DNA of 64,000 nt from Syntrophobacteraceae bacterium (GCA_003566995.1 PXBG01000151.1:17061-81060); one strand, 5' to 3'; positions 34,551 to 45,294 are shown, counted from the first letter of the stretch. The notes: generated by a model from the sequence alone, not told the origin. Translations and numbers: made by a program.

Positions 34551-35159
34551 TCAAAAAACGTTCACATCCCCCAGCCCTTCACGAAGGACTTCCGGTTCAT
34601 CATCGATGAGTGAAATGACGCTGGAGGGCTGACCGGAGACAGCGCCGCCATCCACGATGAGGTCGATGGCATGACCGAGGACGCTCTTGACTTCGTGGGG
34701 CGTGGCCAGGATCTCGTCCGTTTCCGGGTTCGTGGCGCTGGTGCTGATCACGGGGTGTCCCAGCTCCCCCACGATGTGGAGGCAGACCGCATGGTCGGGA
34801 ACCCGGATTCCCACCGTCTGGCGCTTGGTGAGCATGATTTTGGGCACCAGGCGGGATCCCTCCAGCACAAAGGTGTAGGGACCCGGCAGCAGGCGCTTCA
34901 TGGTCTTGTAGGCATAATTGGTCACCCGGGCGTACTCGCTGATGTTTTTGAGGTCACTGCAGATGAAGCTGAAGGGCTGAGTGGGGGACCGCCGTTTGAG
35001 TTTGTAAATCTTTTCGATGGCCGATTTGTTGAAAAGATCACACCCTATTCCATAAAAGGTGTCCGTGGGATAGACGATGATTCCGCCGCTTCGCAGAACG
35101 TCCACAATCTTTTTGATCTTTCTTGGTTCGGGGTGGTTCGGGTTGATTTCCAGAATCAT
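34551..35159 (-). CDS. YciO-type YrdC/Sua5 family protein
   Basis: 202 residues of the YrdC fold. GGIIVYPTDTFYGIGCDL, KLKRRSPTQPFSFICSDL, LLPGPYTFVLEG, VGIRVPDHAVC, STSATNPETDE, and the end PEVLREGLGDVNVF match E. coli YciO along its length. YciO relatives can make threonylcarbamoyl-AMP only weakly; TsaC and Sua5 are the usual enzymes for tRNA t6A. The true role is uncertain. AAAGGAAGG lies 4 nt before ATG 35159; the longer frame to 35366 is unlikely. Confidence 0.85.
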   Translation of the reverse strand: MILEINPNHPEPRKIKKIVDVLRSGGIIVYPTDTFYGIGCDLFNKSAIEKIYKLKRRSPTQPFSFICSDLKNISEYARVTNYAYKTMKRLLPGPYTFVLEGSRLVPKIMLTKRQTVGIRVPDHAVCLHIVGELGHPVISTSATNPETDEILATPHEVKSVLGHAIDLIVDGGAVSGQPSSVISLIDDEPEVLREGLGDVNVF

Positions 35160-35352
35160 GGCCTTCCTTTCTGGCTGAATCGGCTTCCCTCCCCTGCTTT
35201 GCATGGGTCCCCGTTGTTTGTGCAAATGAGCGGTGGCGGGGACAGGAAAAAAGAGGCGGGAAGCCAGTGTCGGCATGGCAAAACAAACACAAACATCCCC
35301 CGTGGGATCGAGTTCAAGAAAAACGAATATCGTATGTCTTGTAAATAAACGG

Positions 35353-36420
35353 ATGGTCCCCAGCATGTCAAGGACTCACAGAGAAATGGGTTTGCCCCGC
35401 TCCACTCCCTCCTTGAGGTTTGGAGCCATAGATCTGGGATCCCACACCATTCGGCTTCTTGTGGGTGAACTGAAAGGCGGGCGGGTGATGGAACCCCTCC
35501 ATGGAGACCGAAGGGTCACCAGGCTGGCGCAGGGCTTTCACCCTGACCAGTCCCTCAAGGAGCCCGCCATGGAAAGAAGCCTTCGGGTCCTGGAAGAATA
35601 TGCACGTGTGCTGAAAACCATGCGCACCCGAACCATCGCATGCGGCGCCACGGGAGTGCTTCGCCGGGCCCGGAACAAGGAAGAGTTTCTCCATCGGGCC
35701 CATCAGGCTTCGGGGATTTCCCCCCGCCTTCTGTCGGAGCAGGACGAAGCCCTTCTCTCGGCCAAGGGCGTGTTGAGCGTGCTCCCACCGTGCTCCGGAG
35801 TGGTGGTTCTCTTCGACCTGGGGGGCAGCAGCACAGAATTCACCGTGGTCCATCCTCTCCAGCACCAGAAAGTTTCCTGCACGAGCGTGTTCCTGGGGGC
35901 GGCCACCACCACCGAGCGCTTCCTGCAGGAGGATCCTCCCGGCAAAGACTCTCTGAACCAAGCCGCGGCTCACATCATCTCCACCCTGAAACCCACCCTG
36001 GAGCGTGTTGTGCGCAACATTCACGATTTATCCCCTTCCTCCCCGCCCATCACCCTGGTGGGGACGGCGGGAACGGTGACCACCCTCGCAGCCATGAAAC
36101 TGAAAATGACCGACTACCGTGCTCATCGCGTCAATGGCCTCACCCTGGAAAGAGACTGGATCGCTCAGCAGGTGGAGGAACTGGCTTCCTCCACCCTCGA
36201 GCAGCGACGGCGCATGGCGGGCCTCGAAAAGGGAAGGGAGGACATCATTTTGGGGGGAGCCCTGGTGGTTCAGAAAATCCTGGAAGGCCTCCACCTGGAC
36301 AGGATGGTGGTCACGGATGCGGGTCTTCTGGAAGGCTTGCTCCTGGATGGTGCGCAAAGGGCCCTGGAGCTGCCTGAAACCCTTTTGAGCCCCTTGACAT
36401 GGCACACGCAAAAAGGTTAG
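35353..36420 (+). CDS. Ppx/GppA-type phosphatase (ASKHA)
   Basis: About 355 residues; starts at ATG 35353, 35365 and 35386 are all possible and none has a good RBS. FGAIDLGSHTIRLLVGE is the phosphate-binding loop, followed by CGATGVLRRARNKEEFL, ISPRLLSEQDEALLSAKGV, LFDLGGSSTEFTVV and VGTAGTVTTLAAMKL. The family hydrolyses polyphosphate or pppGpp. The length of about 350 fits the short bacterial Ppx/GppA without the HD domain. It is divergent from the yciO-like gene and 67 bp before guaB. Confidence 0.88.
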   Translation: MVPSMSRTHREMGLPRSTPSLRFGAIDLGSHTIRLLVGELKGGRVMEPLHGDRRVTRLAQGFHPDQSLKEPAMERSLRVLEEYARVLKTMRTRTIACGATGVLRRARNKEEFLHRAHQASGISPRLLSEQDEALLSAKGVLSVLPPCSGVVVLFDLGGSSTEFTVVHPLQHQKVSCTSVFLGAATTTERFLQEDPPGKDSLNQAAAHIISTLKPTLERVVRNIHDLSPSSPPITLVGTAGTVTTLAAMKLKMTDYRAHRVNGLTLERDWIAQQVEELASSTLEQRRRMAGLEKGREDIILGGALVVQKILEGLHLDRMVVTDAGLLEGLLLDGAQRALELPETLLSPLTWHTQKG

Positions 36421-36487
36421 AGGCCTTCCCATCCCACGGGACGGGAAAGGCATTCCCTTCATACAACCACCAACGGAGATGTGATTG

Positions 36488-37966
<1,479 letters not shown>

Positions 37967-37993
37967 CGAAGAACTTCTCACAGGAAAAACCCT

Positions 37994-39550
37994 ATGAACT
38001 TTGACCACCTGCATGAAGAACGCATCCTCATACTGGATTTCGGTTCCCAGTACACTCAGCTCATTGCCAGGCGTGTGCGGGAAAGCCATGTCTATTGCGA
38101 GATTCATCCTTTCAACATGTCCATGGAGTCCATCCGCAGTTTTCAACCCAAAGGAATCATCCTCTCGGGGAGTCCCAGCACCGTCCATGACAAGGACGCT
38201 CCCCTGTCCGACCCGCAAGTCTTTCAGCTGGGAGTTCCCGTCCTGGGCATCTGCTACGGCATGCAGGTCATGTCCCACCAACTGGGGGGCGCCGTGGAAA
38301 AAGCGCTGCAGCGTGAATACGGGCCAGCCAGCATACAGGTGGATCATGGGGAGGAACTCCTCAGAGATGTGGAACAGGAATCGGTGCGCGTCTGGATGAG
38401 CCATGGAGATCGAATCCTCAGGATACCGCCCGGTTTCACCATCATGGCCCACAGCGCCAACTCCCCGGTGGCCGCCATGGGCGACACGGACCGGCACTTC
38501 TACGGGGTGCAATTTCATCCTGAAGTGGCCCACACGCCCAGCGGGTCCATCATCCTCGAAAACTTCCTCTTCCGCATCTGCCGCTGCCGCTCCAACTGGA
38601 CCATGAAGTCCTTCGTGGAATCAGCCACGGAAGCCATCAGGCAAAAGGTGGGCGATGACCAGGTCATCTGCGCCCTGAGCGGCGGAGTGGACAGCTCTGT
38701 GGTGGCAGTTCTCATTCACAAGGCCATCGGCCAGCGCCTCCACTGCATCTTCGTGAACAACGGCCTTCTGAGAAAAGGTGAAGCGGAGAATGTGCAGCGG
38801 GTTTTCCGCGACCATTTTGAATTGAACCTCACTTACGTGGACGCCTCCGAACTCTTCCTGTCCAAGCTCAAGGGCATCGCGGACCCGGAGCAAAAACGCA
38901 AGATCATTGGAAATCTTTTCATTCAGGTGTTTGAGCAGGAAGCCGCCCGCCTGCCCAATGCCAAATACCTCGCCCAGGGCACCCTTTATCCCGATGTGAT
39001 CGAGAGCGTCTCTTTCAAGGGGCCCTCTGCGACCATCAAAAGCCACCACAATGTGGGAGGGCTTCCCGAGCGCATGCAGCTCAAACTCATCGAACCTCTC
39101 CGGGAACTCTTCAAGGACGAGGCCCGCATGGTGGGCAGGGAACTGGGTCTTCCCGAACCGAGCATCATGCGCCATCCCTTTCCCGGACCGGGCCTGGCCA
39201 TTCGCACCCTGGGAGAGATCACCGCCGAAGACCTGCACATTCTCCGGGAAGCTGACAGCATCATTCTGGAGGAAATGGAAGTTTCGGGATGGTATGAGAA
39301 GGTGTGGCAGGCTTTCGCCGTCTTGCTGCCTATCCGCTCGGTGGGTGTCATGGGCGACGAACGGACCTATGAACGGGTCATCGCCGTTCGCGTGGTGGAA
39401 AGCGTGGACGCCATGACCGCCGACTGGGCCAAGCTGCCCTACGGCATTCTGGAAAAGATTTCCAACCGCATCATCAACGAGGTGAGCGGCATCAACAGAG
39501 TGGTCTACGACATTTCCTCCAAGCCGCCGAGCACCATCGAATGGGAATGA
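37994..39550 (+). CDS. guaA: GMP synthase (glutamine-hydrolysing)
   Basis: 518 residues, XMP to GMP. Class I amidotransferase domain: [20 protein letters not shown], catalytic Cys in [11 protein letters not shown], and His/Glu in [11 protein letters not shown]-pyrophosphatase domain: [16 protein letters not shown]-loop, and [11 protein letters not shown]-terminal dimerisation domain ends [18 protein letters not shown]. Completes the guanine branch with guaB. Confidence 0.97.
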   Translation: MNFDHLHEERILILDFGSQYTQLIARRVRESHVYCEIHPFNMSMESIRSFQPKGIILSGSPSTVHDKDAPLSDPQVFQLGVPVLGICYGMQVMSHQLGGAVEKALQREYGPASIQVDHGEELLRDVEQESVRVWMSHGDRILRIPPGFTIMAHSANSPVAAMGDTDRHFYGVQFHPEVAHTPSGSIILENFLFRICRCRSNWTMKSFVESATEAIRQKVGDDQVICALSGGVDSSVVAVLIHKAIGQRLHCIFVNNGLLRKGEAENVQRVFRDHFELNLTYVDASELFLSKLKGIADPEQKRKIIGNLFIQVFEQEAARLPNAKYLAQGTLYPDVIESVSFKGPSATIKSHHNVGGLPERMQLKLIEPLRELFKDEARMVGRELGLPEPSIMRHPFPGPGLAIRTLGEITAEDLHILREADSIILEEMEVSGWYEKVWQAFAVLLPIRSVGVMGDERTYERVIAVRVVESVDAMTADWAKLPYGILEKISNRIINEVSGINRVVYDISSKPPSTIEWE

Positions 39551-39592
39551 GTTTTTTGAAAAAACAGGGTGCTTTCCCCAGGGGGATGATTC

Positions 39593-40345
39593 ATGCCACC
39601 GCGCATTTTTGATTCCCGGGACCGCTTCTACCGCCGGCACTCTCCCCATGCCAGGAGGTGGCAAACTTTCCAGGTCCTTTTCAGGGAAACGGACCTCTGG
39701 ATCCGGGCAGAGAAAAATCTTCAGGAAGAAGCCCTGGCCGAGGTTTTGAACTGCCGCCGCCAGTTGCAGGCCTATGCCGAGAGCAACCCTCTTTTTCTCT
39801 CGTCTTTCAAACCCCTTCCCCGGGATCCCTTCGCGCCCCCTGTTTTGAGGGAAATGCTGGAAGCCGCCGCCACGGCCCAGGTGGGTCCCATGGCGGCCGT
39901 TGCGGGAGCTGTGGCCCAGCATGTGGGCCGTGCCCTTGGAAAACTGACCTCGCAGGTCATCGTGGAAAACGGGGGGGACTGCTACCTGGATCTGAAAGAG
40001 GAAATCACGGTGGGTCTCTATGCGGGGCCCTCATCGCCTTTCAGCCACCAGCTTGGCCTGCGCTTCACCAGCGATCGGTTTCCCCTGGGGGTTTGCACCT
40101 CTTCGGGCACAGTGGGCCATTCCGTGAGCCTGGGCAAAGCCGATTCGGTCACGGTCATCTCCCCATGCGCCGCTGTGGCGGATGCAGCGGCGACGGCCCT
40201 TGGAAACCTCATTCAAACCTCCCGGGACATGGCCCGTGTCCTGAACAAAGCCGCATCCATGGAAAAGGTGGAAGGAGTGGTGGTGACCCTGGGGGAAAAA
40301 ATGGGAGCCTGGGGACAGGTGGAGCTGGTCCCCCTGCAACCCTGA
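39593..40345 (+). CDS. UPF0280 family protein (ApbE-related fold)
   Basis: 250 residues. MAAVAGAVAQHVGRAL, VIVENGGDCYLDL, LGVCTSSGTVGHSVSLGKAD and DAAATALGN match UPF0280, distantly related to ApbE flavin transferases (the ENGGD and SLGKAD motifs correspond to ApbE GG.. and xxAxADAxAT segments). Activity is unproven. Common in methanogens and anaerobic bacteria. It follows guaA by 42 bp, perhaps in the same operon. Confidence 0.85.
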   Translation: MPPRIFDSRDRFYRRHSPHARRWQTFQVLFRETDLWIRAEKNLQEEALAEVLNCRRQLQAYAESNPLFLSSFKPLPRDPFAPPVLREMLEAAATAQVGPMAAVAGAVAQHVGRALGKLTSQVIVENGGDCYLDLKEEITVGLYAGPSSPFSHQLGLRFTSDRFPLGVCTSSGTVGHSVSLGKADSVTVISPCAAVADAAATALGNLIQTSRDMARVLNKAASMEKVEGVVVTLGEKMGAWGQVELVPLQP

Positions 40346-40403
40346 CTTTGGGGAAAGATGCAAAGAACCGGGCGCCCGCGCACCCTTTCCCGGGGAAATC
40401 ATT

Positions 40404-40431
40404 TTGTGTTTTGAAAAGTGGCTGGTATATT
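40404..40431 (+). promoter_or_regulatory. Promoter of the yfcE-like operon
   Basis: TTGTGT (40404-40409) and TATATT (40426-40431) with 16-nt spacing, about 60 nt before ATG 40493. Confidence 0.5.
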
Positions 40432-40492
40432 ACAACCACTGAAAGAGAGAAGACCTCATGCTTTCCATCCCTGCTTTCAGGGCGGCACACTC

Positions 40493-40969
40493 ATGAAACT
40501 GGTCTTGATGTCCGACACGCACCTTCGAAGCCTGACCGAAGAGTTCGTGCAAATCTGTGATCATTATTGCTCCGACGCGGACCTGGTCATTCACCTGGGG
40601 GACTGGACCCGCAAAGAAGTCCTGGATCACCTTGAGACTTTTCCCCTGGAAGCGGTGGCCGGCAACATGGATGGACCGGAGATCTCTCAACGGCTTCCCC
40701 GAAAAAAAATTCTGGATGTGGGGGGGGTTCGCCTGGGCCTGGCCCATGGATGGGGATCCTACAGCGATCTTCCCTGGAGGCTCTTCAAGGAATTCAGCCA
40801 AGTGGACGCCATTCTTTTCGGTCACACGCACCAGCCTCTGGTGGAAAAGAAAAACGGTGTCCTCTTTTTCAACCCGGGCTCCCTCTTCCATGGCCGCAGC
40901 ATCCGCAGCCGCACACTGGGCATCCTTCATCTGGAGGATTGTGTTCGAACCCAAATCGTGAACATTTAG
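40493..40969 (+). CDS. YfcE/MJ0936-type metallophosphodiesterase
   Basis: 158 residues, a compact calcineurin-like phosphoesterase. Metal ligands: MSDTH, HLGD, AVAGNMDG, LAHGWG and FGHTHQP; NPGS follows. Such proteins cleave phosphodiesters such as bis-pNPP in vitro; the natural substrate is unknown. ATG 40493 behind AGGGCGG begins the domain. It is 9 nt before the HIT gene, so probably one operon with it and the LapA-like gene. Confidence 0.88.
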   Translation: MKLVLMSDTHLRSLTEEFVQICDHYCSDADLVIHLGDWTRKEVLDHLETFPLEAVAGNMDGPEISQRLPRKKILDVGGVRLGLAHGWGSYSDLPWRLFKEFSQVDAILFGHTHQPLVEKKNGVLFFNPGSLFHGRSIRSRTLGILHLEDCVRTQIVNI

Positions 40970-40978
40970 GATGGACCT

Positions 40979-41479
40979 ATGCAAAATCTCTGGGCTCCCT
41001 GGCGCATTGACTACATCCTGGGCGAGCGGGAAACCTACTGCATCTTCTGCCCCGAAGGCGACGGGCTCTCCGATGAGGAGCGGCTCATCCTTCACCGAGG
41101 CCGCAACGTGATGGTCATGATGAACAAGTATCCCTACAACAACGGTCACTTGCTCGTAGCGCCCTGGCGGCACCTCAACCGATACGAGGACCTGGAGGAC
41201 AGGGAAATGCTGGATCTCTCCCGATGGATTCAGCGCTGCATTGTCATCCTGCGGAAGGTGATGCGCCCCGATGGTTTCAACGTGGGACTCAACCTGGGAG
41301 TCGTGGCCGGAGCGGGCATTGAAGATCACCTCCATCAACATGTGGTCCCCCGATGGAGCGGAGACACGAACTTCATGCCGGTTCTGGCGGATGTGAGAAG
41401 CATTCCGGAGCACTTGAAAGCCACTTATGCCAAGCTCTTACCCCACTTCAAAAAGGAGGGCGCCCATGAAGCACTTTAG
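40979..41479 (+). CDS. HIT-family hydrolase (Ap4A phosphorylase-like)
   Basis: 166 residues. It starts MQNLWAPWRIDYI with CIFCPEGDG (a zinc Cys pair), MMNKYPYNNGHLLVAPWRH, and the histidine triad HLHQHVVPRW. This form, about 160-170 residues with the W-A-P-W-R start, is common in deltaproteobacteria and mycobacteria; the latter are Ap4A phosphorylases. Its end overlaps the next gene by 14 bp. Confidence 0.92.
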   Translation: MQNLWAPWRIDYILGERETYCIFCPEGDGLSDEERLILHRGRNVMVMMNKYPYNNGHLLVAPWRHLNRYEDLEDREMLDLSRWIQRCIVILRKVMRPDGFNVGLNLGVVAGAGIEDHLHQHVVPRWSGDTNFMPVLADVRSIPEHLKATYAKLLPHFKKEGAHEAL

Positions 41480-41771
41480 ATTGATCACCATCTTATTTGT
41501 CCTGTTCCACATAACCGTTTTCATATGGAAGAACATGGCCGCACTCAAGACCTCCATCCCATTCCGGTGGAACCTGTACTTCCTGGAGTTCCGCTGGGAA
41601 CACCATGTGTACACCCTCCTGGCCTTTGCCCTTCTCGCGGGCCTGGTCCTGGGCGTGCTTGTCATGGTCAAACCCTATCAGAAAGCGAAAGCCTCGCTCA
41701 AAAGGGAGCGCGAAGCAAAATCCGCATCGAGTCCCGGCGCGGACAGTTCCAGCAGTTCTTCAGCCCAATAG
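41466..41771 (+). CDS. LapA-domain (DUF1049) membrane protein
   Basis: 101 residues. Two membrane helices (about 5-20 and 45-66; LITILFVLFHITVFIW and YTLLAFALLAGLVLGVLVM) are followed by a basic cytoplasmic segment and a Ser-rich tail. This is the LapA/YciS layout; in E. coli LapA works with LapB in controlling LPS synthesis. No LapB is adjacent. AAGGAGG lies 6 nt before ATG 41466, inside the end of the HIT gene. Confidence 0.75.
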   Translation: MKHFRLITILFVLFHITVFIWKNMAALKTSIPFRWNLYFLEFRWEHHVYTLLAFALLAGLVLGVLVMVKPYQKAKASLKREREAKSASSPGADSSSSSSAQ

Positions 41772-42129
41772 AATTCCCTGTCCGTCTCCACCTTCAGCGG
41801 CTTTCTCTTGAAGGCTTTTCCATGAGTTTGTCCAAGACCTTTCAAAATTCAATACGGCTTTTTTTCTTTCAGAACCTGTGTTAGACCTTCTGCGATTCAT
41901 GGACCCATTCCCGCTCGACTCTTTCACTTCCTTTCCGTCCTATCAAGGTCCATCGCCCCATACGATTCCCAGTCCATAACCTGAGCTTTTGTTGGGGTTT
42001 CCGGGGAATTCCCGGACCCATCAAATTTCACGGCACAGGGCCGTTGGAGGCAAAAACCTTGTGAAGAGCAGCTTTGCAATGCACAAGACTGAATCATAAC
42101 GGCCGTGATCGAGGTTCAAAAGAGAGCGA
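41772..42129. other. Intergenic region before the sigma-54 activator
   Basis: 358 bp, no gene seen. An imperfect hairpin at 41995-42018 (GGGTTTCCGGG with CCCGGACCC, loop GAATT) may end the upstream operon. No confident promoter was found, and no GG-N10-GC pair in the right place. Confidence 0.4.
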
Positions 42130-43512
42130 ATGCGAGAAAAACACAAGATCCTCCTTGTGGATGACGAAGACCATTTCAGGGCAGCTCTTCGGCGCCTCCT
42201 GGAAAAAACCCACATCGTTCTCGAAGCCGGTACGGGAACCAAGGGCCTGGAAATGGCCCGGCAGGAGGAGCCCGATCTCATTCTTCTGGACATCGGGCTT
42301 CCCGACAGCAGCGGCCTGGAAATATTGCCCCGCTTCAAGGAACTTCGCCCTTCCCCCACAGTGATCATGATCACAGCCTATGAGCATGTGCGGGATGTGG
42401 TGATGGCCATCAAGCGGGGAGCCTTTGACTACCTGGTCAAACCCGTGGACCTGGACGAGTTTGAGGTCACCATTCAAAAGGCCCTGGAGCACTCGGGACT
42501 CAAAAATGAAGTGGACCGGTTGCGGCAGGAAGTGCAGCGTCTTCGCGGGGAGGACAAACTCATCGGCAAGGATCCCAAGTTCATGGATGCTCAAATGCTC
42601 GCGGTCAAGACAGCCCAGAGCCGTGACGCAGGCGTTCTCATTCAGGGTGAGAGCGGCGTGGGCAAGGAACTTTTTGCAAGGCTGATCCACAACGGAAGTC
42701 CCCGGGCCGCTTATCCCTTTGTGGCTCTCAACTGCGCCGCCTTCGGCACGGAAATCATCGAAAGCGAGCTTTTCGGCTATGAGAAAGGAGCGTTCACGGG
42801 CGCAAGGGCCGAAGGAAAGAACGGGTTGCTTCAGGTGGCGGACGGAGGCACTCTTTTTCTGGACGAAGTGGTGGAACTGCATCCGGAAATTCAGGCCAAG
42901 CTGCTGCGGGTGCTCGAGGAACGGGAATTCTATCCCGTGGGGGGCACCCGCAAGAAACAAGTGGACATTCGAATTGTTTCCGCCTGCAACCAGGATTTGT
43001 GGGAAGCCAGCGAACAAGGACGCTTTCGAAGGGATCTTTTCTTTCGCCTGGCCACCATACGCATTGACCTGCCTCCTCTGAGAGAACGGCGGGGAGACAT
43101 TTTGCCCCTGGCCATGACCTTCATGGATGAATTCAACGACAAGTACGGAAAAAGATTCCGAGGGTTCAGCCCCAACGCGGAAAAGATCCTGCTGTCCCAT
43201 CCCTGGCCCGGAAACATACGGGAGTTGAGAAACACCCTCGAACGGGTCATTCTCCTGGAAAACGACGAGAATGTTCTGGGACGCCACCTTCACTTCCTGG
43301 ACTCTTTCATGGCCGAAGGAGAAAAGCTGGAAAAGAGCGGTTTTTTCTTTCAGCTGCCCGAAACTTCCGTCTCCCTTGATGAAATAGAAAAACAAATCAT
43401 CAGAGAAGCTTACGAGAAATGCAAAAGAAACAAGTCCAAAACGGCGCGGTACCTGAAAATTCCCCGACACATTCTCACCTATCGAATGAAAAAGTTCGCA
43501 ATGGAAGAATGA
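42130..43512 (+). CDS. Sigma-54-dependent response regulator (NtrC family)
   Basis: 460 residues: receiver (1-120; Asp54 in LILLDIGLP, Lys in LVKPVD), AAA+ domain (about 140-375) and Fis-type HTH (about 415-460, AYEKCKRNKSKTARYLKI). AAA+ motifs are Walker A GESGVGKE, the sigma-54 contact loop GAFTGA intact in YEKGAFTGARAEG, Walker B GGTLFLDEVVE, and sensor II HPWPGNIRELRNTLER. It should open sigma-54 promoters, and one candidate lies 222 bp after its stop. No kinase gene is adjacent. Confidence 0.95.
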   Translation: MREKHKILLVDDEDHFRAALRRLLEKTHIVLEAGTGTKGLEMARQEEPDLILLDIGLPDSSGLEILPRFKELRPSPTVIMITAYEHVRDVVMAIKRGAFDYLVKPVDLDEFEVTIQKALEHSGLKNEVDRLRQEVQRLRGEDKLIGKDPKFMDAQMLAVKTAQSRDAGVLIQGESGVGKELFARLIHNGSPRAAYPFVALNCAAFGTEIIESELFGYEKGAFTGARAEGKNGLLQVADGGTLFLDEVVELHPEIQAKLLRVLEEREFYPVGGTRKKQVDIRIVSACNQDLWEASEQGRFRRDLFFRLATIRIDLPPLRERRGDILPLAMTFMDEFNDKYGKRFRGFSPNAEKILLSHPWPGNIRELRNTLERVILLENDENVLGRHLHFLDSFMAEGEKLEKSGFFFQLPETSVSLDEIEKQIIREAYEKCKRNKSKTARYLKIPRHILTYRMKKFAMEE

Positions 43513-43733
43513 ACAATATGGTCAACCCCCCGCCACACTGAACACTATTGCTCAAAAACAACCCACACCTCTTCCATTCCTTGTTTTTGTTTGGAAAACC
43601 ATCGGAACATCCTCTCGGAAAAACCAGAAAAACCCCGGAACCTGACCAATATTCATCAAAAACAAAACGCTTCACCCGGAACCCCTGTCCGTGAATGCTT
43701 GCGCCATGAAGGGGGACGCCACTTTATAGCTTT

Positions 43734-43749
43734 TGGCACACTTCATGCT
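43734..43749 (+). promoter_or_regulatory. Sigma-54 (-24/-12) promoter candidate
   Basis: TGGCACACTTCATGCT has GG at 43735-43736 and GC at 43747-43748 with N10 between, and a full TGGCAC at -24. The -12 half is ATGCT instead of TTGCA/T. The predicted start is near 43760, so the following gene would start at TTG 43776, not ATG 43758. It lies directly after a sigma-54 activator gene. Confidence 0.6.
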
Positions 43750-43775
43750 GATACATCATGCCACGGAGGCGGACC

Positions 43776-44201
43776 TTGAAAACTGTGCATCGTGTTTTGC
43801 TGGTTGAAGACAATCCTCCCCTGAGACGCTCTTTGGAAAATTATCTTGAACGGGCTGGGTACATTTGTGACAGCTGCTCCACCGCCTGGGAATCGTTCCT
43901 GCTCACAGATGAACACTCCTATGACATTGTGATCGCCGAATACCTTCTACCCGATGCCAATGGTGCTGAACTCCTGCGGAAGCTCCTGCTCAAAGCTCCT
44001 CACATGGAAACCATTCTCCTCTCTCAGTTCGACTTTCAATGGGTTGCTGAAAATCTTCCGGACTTCGATCTGCACTGCTTTCTGAAAAAACCCTTTGACC
44101 TCGACGATTTCGAAATGGCTCTCACTCCTCTGACTGCTGAAACACGACCACGGCTGCCTGACCAAACAGAATCTCCTGATCAAACAGAACCCAATGTGTG
44201 A
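43776..44201 (+). CDS. Receiver-domain protein with Glu in place of the phospho-acceptor Asp
   Basis: 141 residues from TTG 43776, which has GGAGG 7 nt upstream. A single receiver domain: acidic pocket LLVEDN (Glu11, Asp12), Ser83 at the Thr/Ser site, and Lys105 in FLKKPFDLDD. The phospho-acceptor position reads IVIAEYLLPDANG, Glu55 for Asp, so it cannot be phosphorylated normally and may mimic the active state. A 25-residue Pro/Glu/Thr tail with a repeated DQTE follows. There is no output domain. It is likely controlled by the sigma-54 site in front and the activator gene upstream. Confidence 0.8.
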   Translation: MKTVHRVLLVEDNPPLRRSLENYLERAGYICDSCSTAWESFLLTDEHSYDIVIAEYLLPDANGAELLRKLLLKAPHMETILLSQFDFQWVAENLPDFDLHCFLKKPFDLDDFEMALTPLTAETRPRLPDQTESPDQTEPNV

Positions 44202-44561
44202 AAAAGCTGGCGCAGTGCCCGTCCGAAACATCCCAAGAGGGAACTTCTCATGTTGTCTGTTCATCTTCCTCAACTCCCCCTGCAGGTGTGATTGACGCGA
44301 CGATCTCCTTTTCCCGTTCTGTTTCCACCGGACCCGGCGCTTCTTCCAACTGATGCCGACCTTCCCCGCTCATGTGACTGCCGAAGCATGGAATTCCGTT
44401 CACGATCAACCCCCAATCCTGCGACCACTCGCACGACACCGCACGCTCTCTCTCAACATCGAGCACCACCTGACTGGCAGCGTCAAAGACGCTCCACCTG
44501 ACGCATCCCGCTCAAACTTCAATCTGATTTGGAACAACTGAGAGGACCTCTATTTGCAATA
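44202..44561. other. Ambiguous 360-bp region
   Basis: Two overlapping frames on opposite strands, neither convincing. The plus frame, 44353-44541 (62 residues, MPTFPAHVTAEAWNSVHD), has no clear RBS but ends just before a terminator. The minus frame runs from about 44517 to 44248 with WSVFDAASQVVLDVERE and a Glu-rich end; it has gene-like codon use but only GTG starts and no good RBS. Either could be a decayed gene. Confidence 0.3.
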
Positions 44562-44597
44562 GCGAAAGCCACGGGGCACGCCCCTGTGGCTTTTCGC
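44562..44597. terminator. Strong hairpin, probably intrinsic terminator
   Basis: GCGAAAGCCACGGGG pairs with CCCCTGTGGCTTTTCGC around a CACG loop, with one bulged T and an A/T-rich base that could serve in both directions. It ends the receiver-gene transcript. Confidence 0.65.
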
Positions 44598-44878
44598 ATT
44601 CAGCTTCCTGCCATGCTTCTCCGCAAAGGCGCTCCCTTTCCTTTTCTTCCCGAGAAAGCTGCGAATCCCGGAAAACTTCATGGAAAACACTTGCAGAAAC
44701 GAACTAAAATCCCGTAAATGTGATCATTGGCACAACGTGTTTGTCGTCGCTCTTCCTTTGGAGGGATTTTTTTCGTGTGATCCATCACAGGACGCAGCGA
44801 CTCAGAGGCATGCGGAAGGAACGCAGCGGACCCGCATGAGTTCCTTCGTGCAACAACAAACCAAACCAGGAGAGAACC

Positions 44879-45055
44879 ATGGACCTGCAGAAGAGTGAAC
44901 TCATTGAAAAAGTCGAATCCAAGGGAATGAGTTTTCATGAGGTGGCGGAAAAAATTCAAATGGATCCCACCATTCTGAGCCTTTATTTCAACAAAGATGA
45001 CTATCCGGTCCCCGGAAGAGTCCTCAAGAAAGTGTCCGAAGCCATCGCCAACTGA
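44879..45055 (+). CDS. 58-residue helical (HTH-like) protein
   Basis: MDLQKSELIEKVESKGMSFH starts a 58-residue protein with CCAGGAGAG 6 nt upstream of ATG 44879. HEVAEKIQMDPTILSLYF followed by VPGRVLKKVSEAIAN looks like a small HTH of the lambda-repressor kind, where a short recognition helix is followed by a helix with VLKKVSEAI. DNA binding is inferred only from this pattern. The leader carries GAAGGAAC (44815-44822) and its inverse GTTCCTTC (44840-44847). It is a lone gene between the receiver and the hydrogenase operon. Confidence 0.7.
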   Translation: MDLQKSELIEKVESKGMSFHEVAEKIQMDPTILSLYFNKDDYPVPGRVLKKVSEAIAN

Positions 45056-45161
45056 AAAGCCATCGCTCCAAGGTTTCTTTCAACAGGAACGGACCACCTC
45101 CTCACGGGGTCAATGCCGTTGGCCTGTGCCTCTTCCTTCACCATGAACCGGCGCCCCATTC

Positions 45162-45190
45162 CGTCATTCCCGCGCAGGCGGGGATTCAGG
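45162..45190. repeat. dRS3-like palindromic repeat, copy 1 (degenerate)
   Basis: CGTCATTCCCGCGCAGGCGG followed by GGATTCAGG. Same core as the copies near 55.6, 59.3, 61.8 and 62.9 kb, but the right arm has GGGGAT for GGGAAT. Confidence 0.7.
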
Positions 45191-45294
45191 TCATTGTGGA
45201 CAAACAGAGGCAGGGCGAGGGCGGCCTTCACCCCAAAGGCGAACATGCGCTCACCCCAAAAACCTGGGCCCCCGCCTCCGCGGGGGTGACGGCC

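Noticed and set aside
44733..44748. Second sigma-54 promoter (TGGCACAACGTGTTTG) before the 58-residue protein
   Set aside because: The -24 half is perfect, but the -12 half lacks GC at the required spacing.
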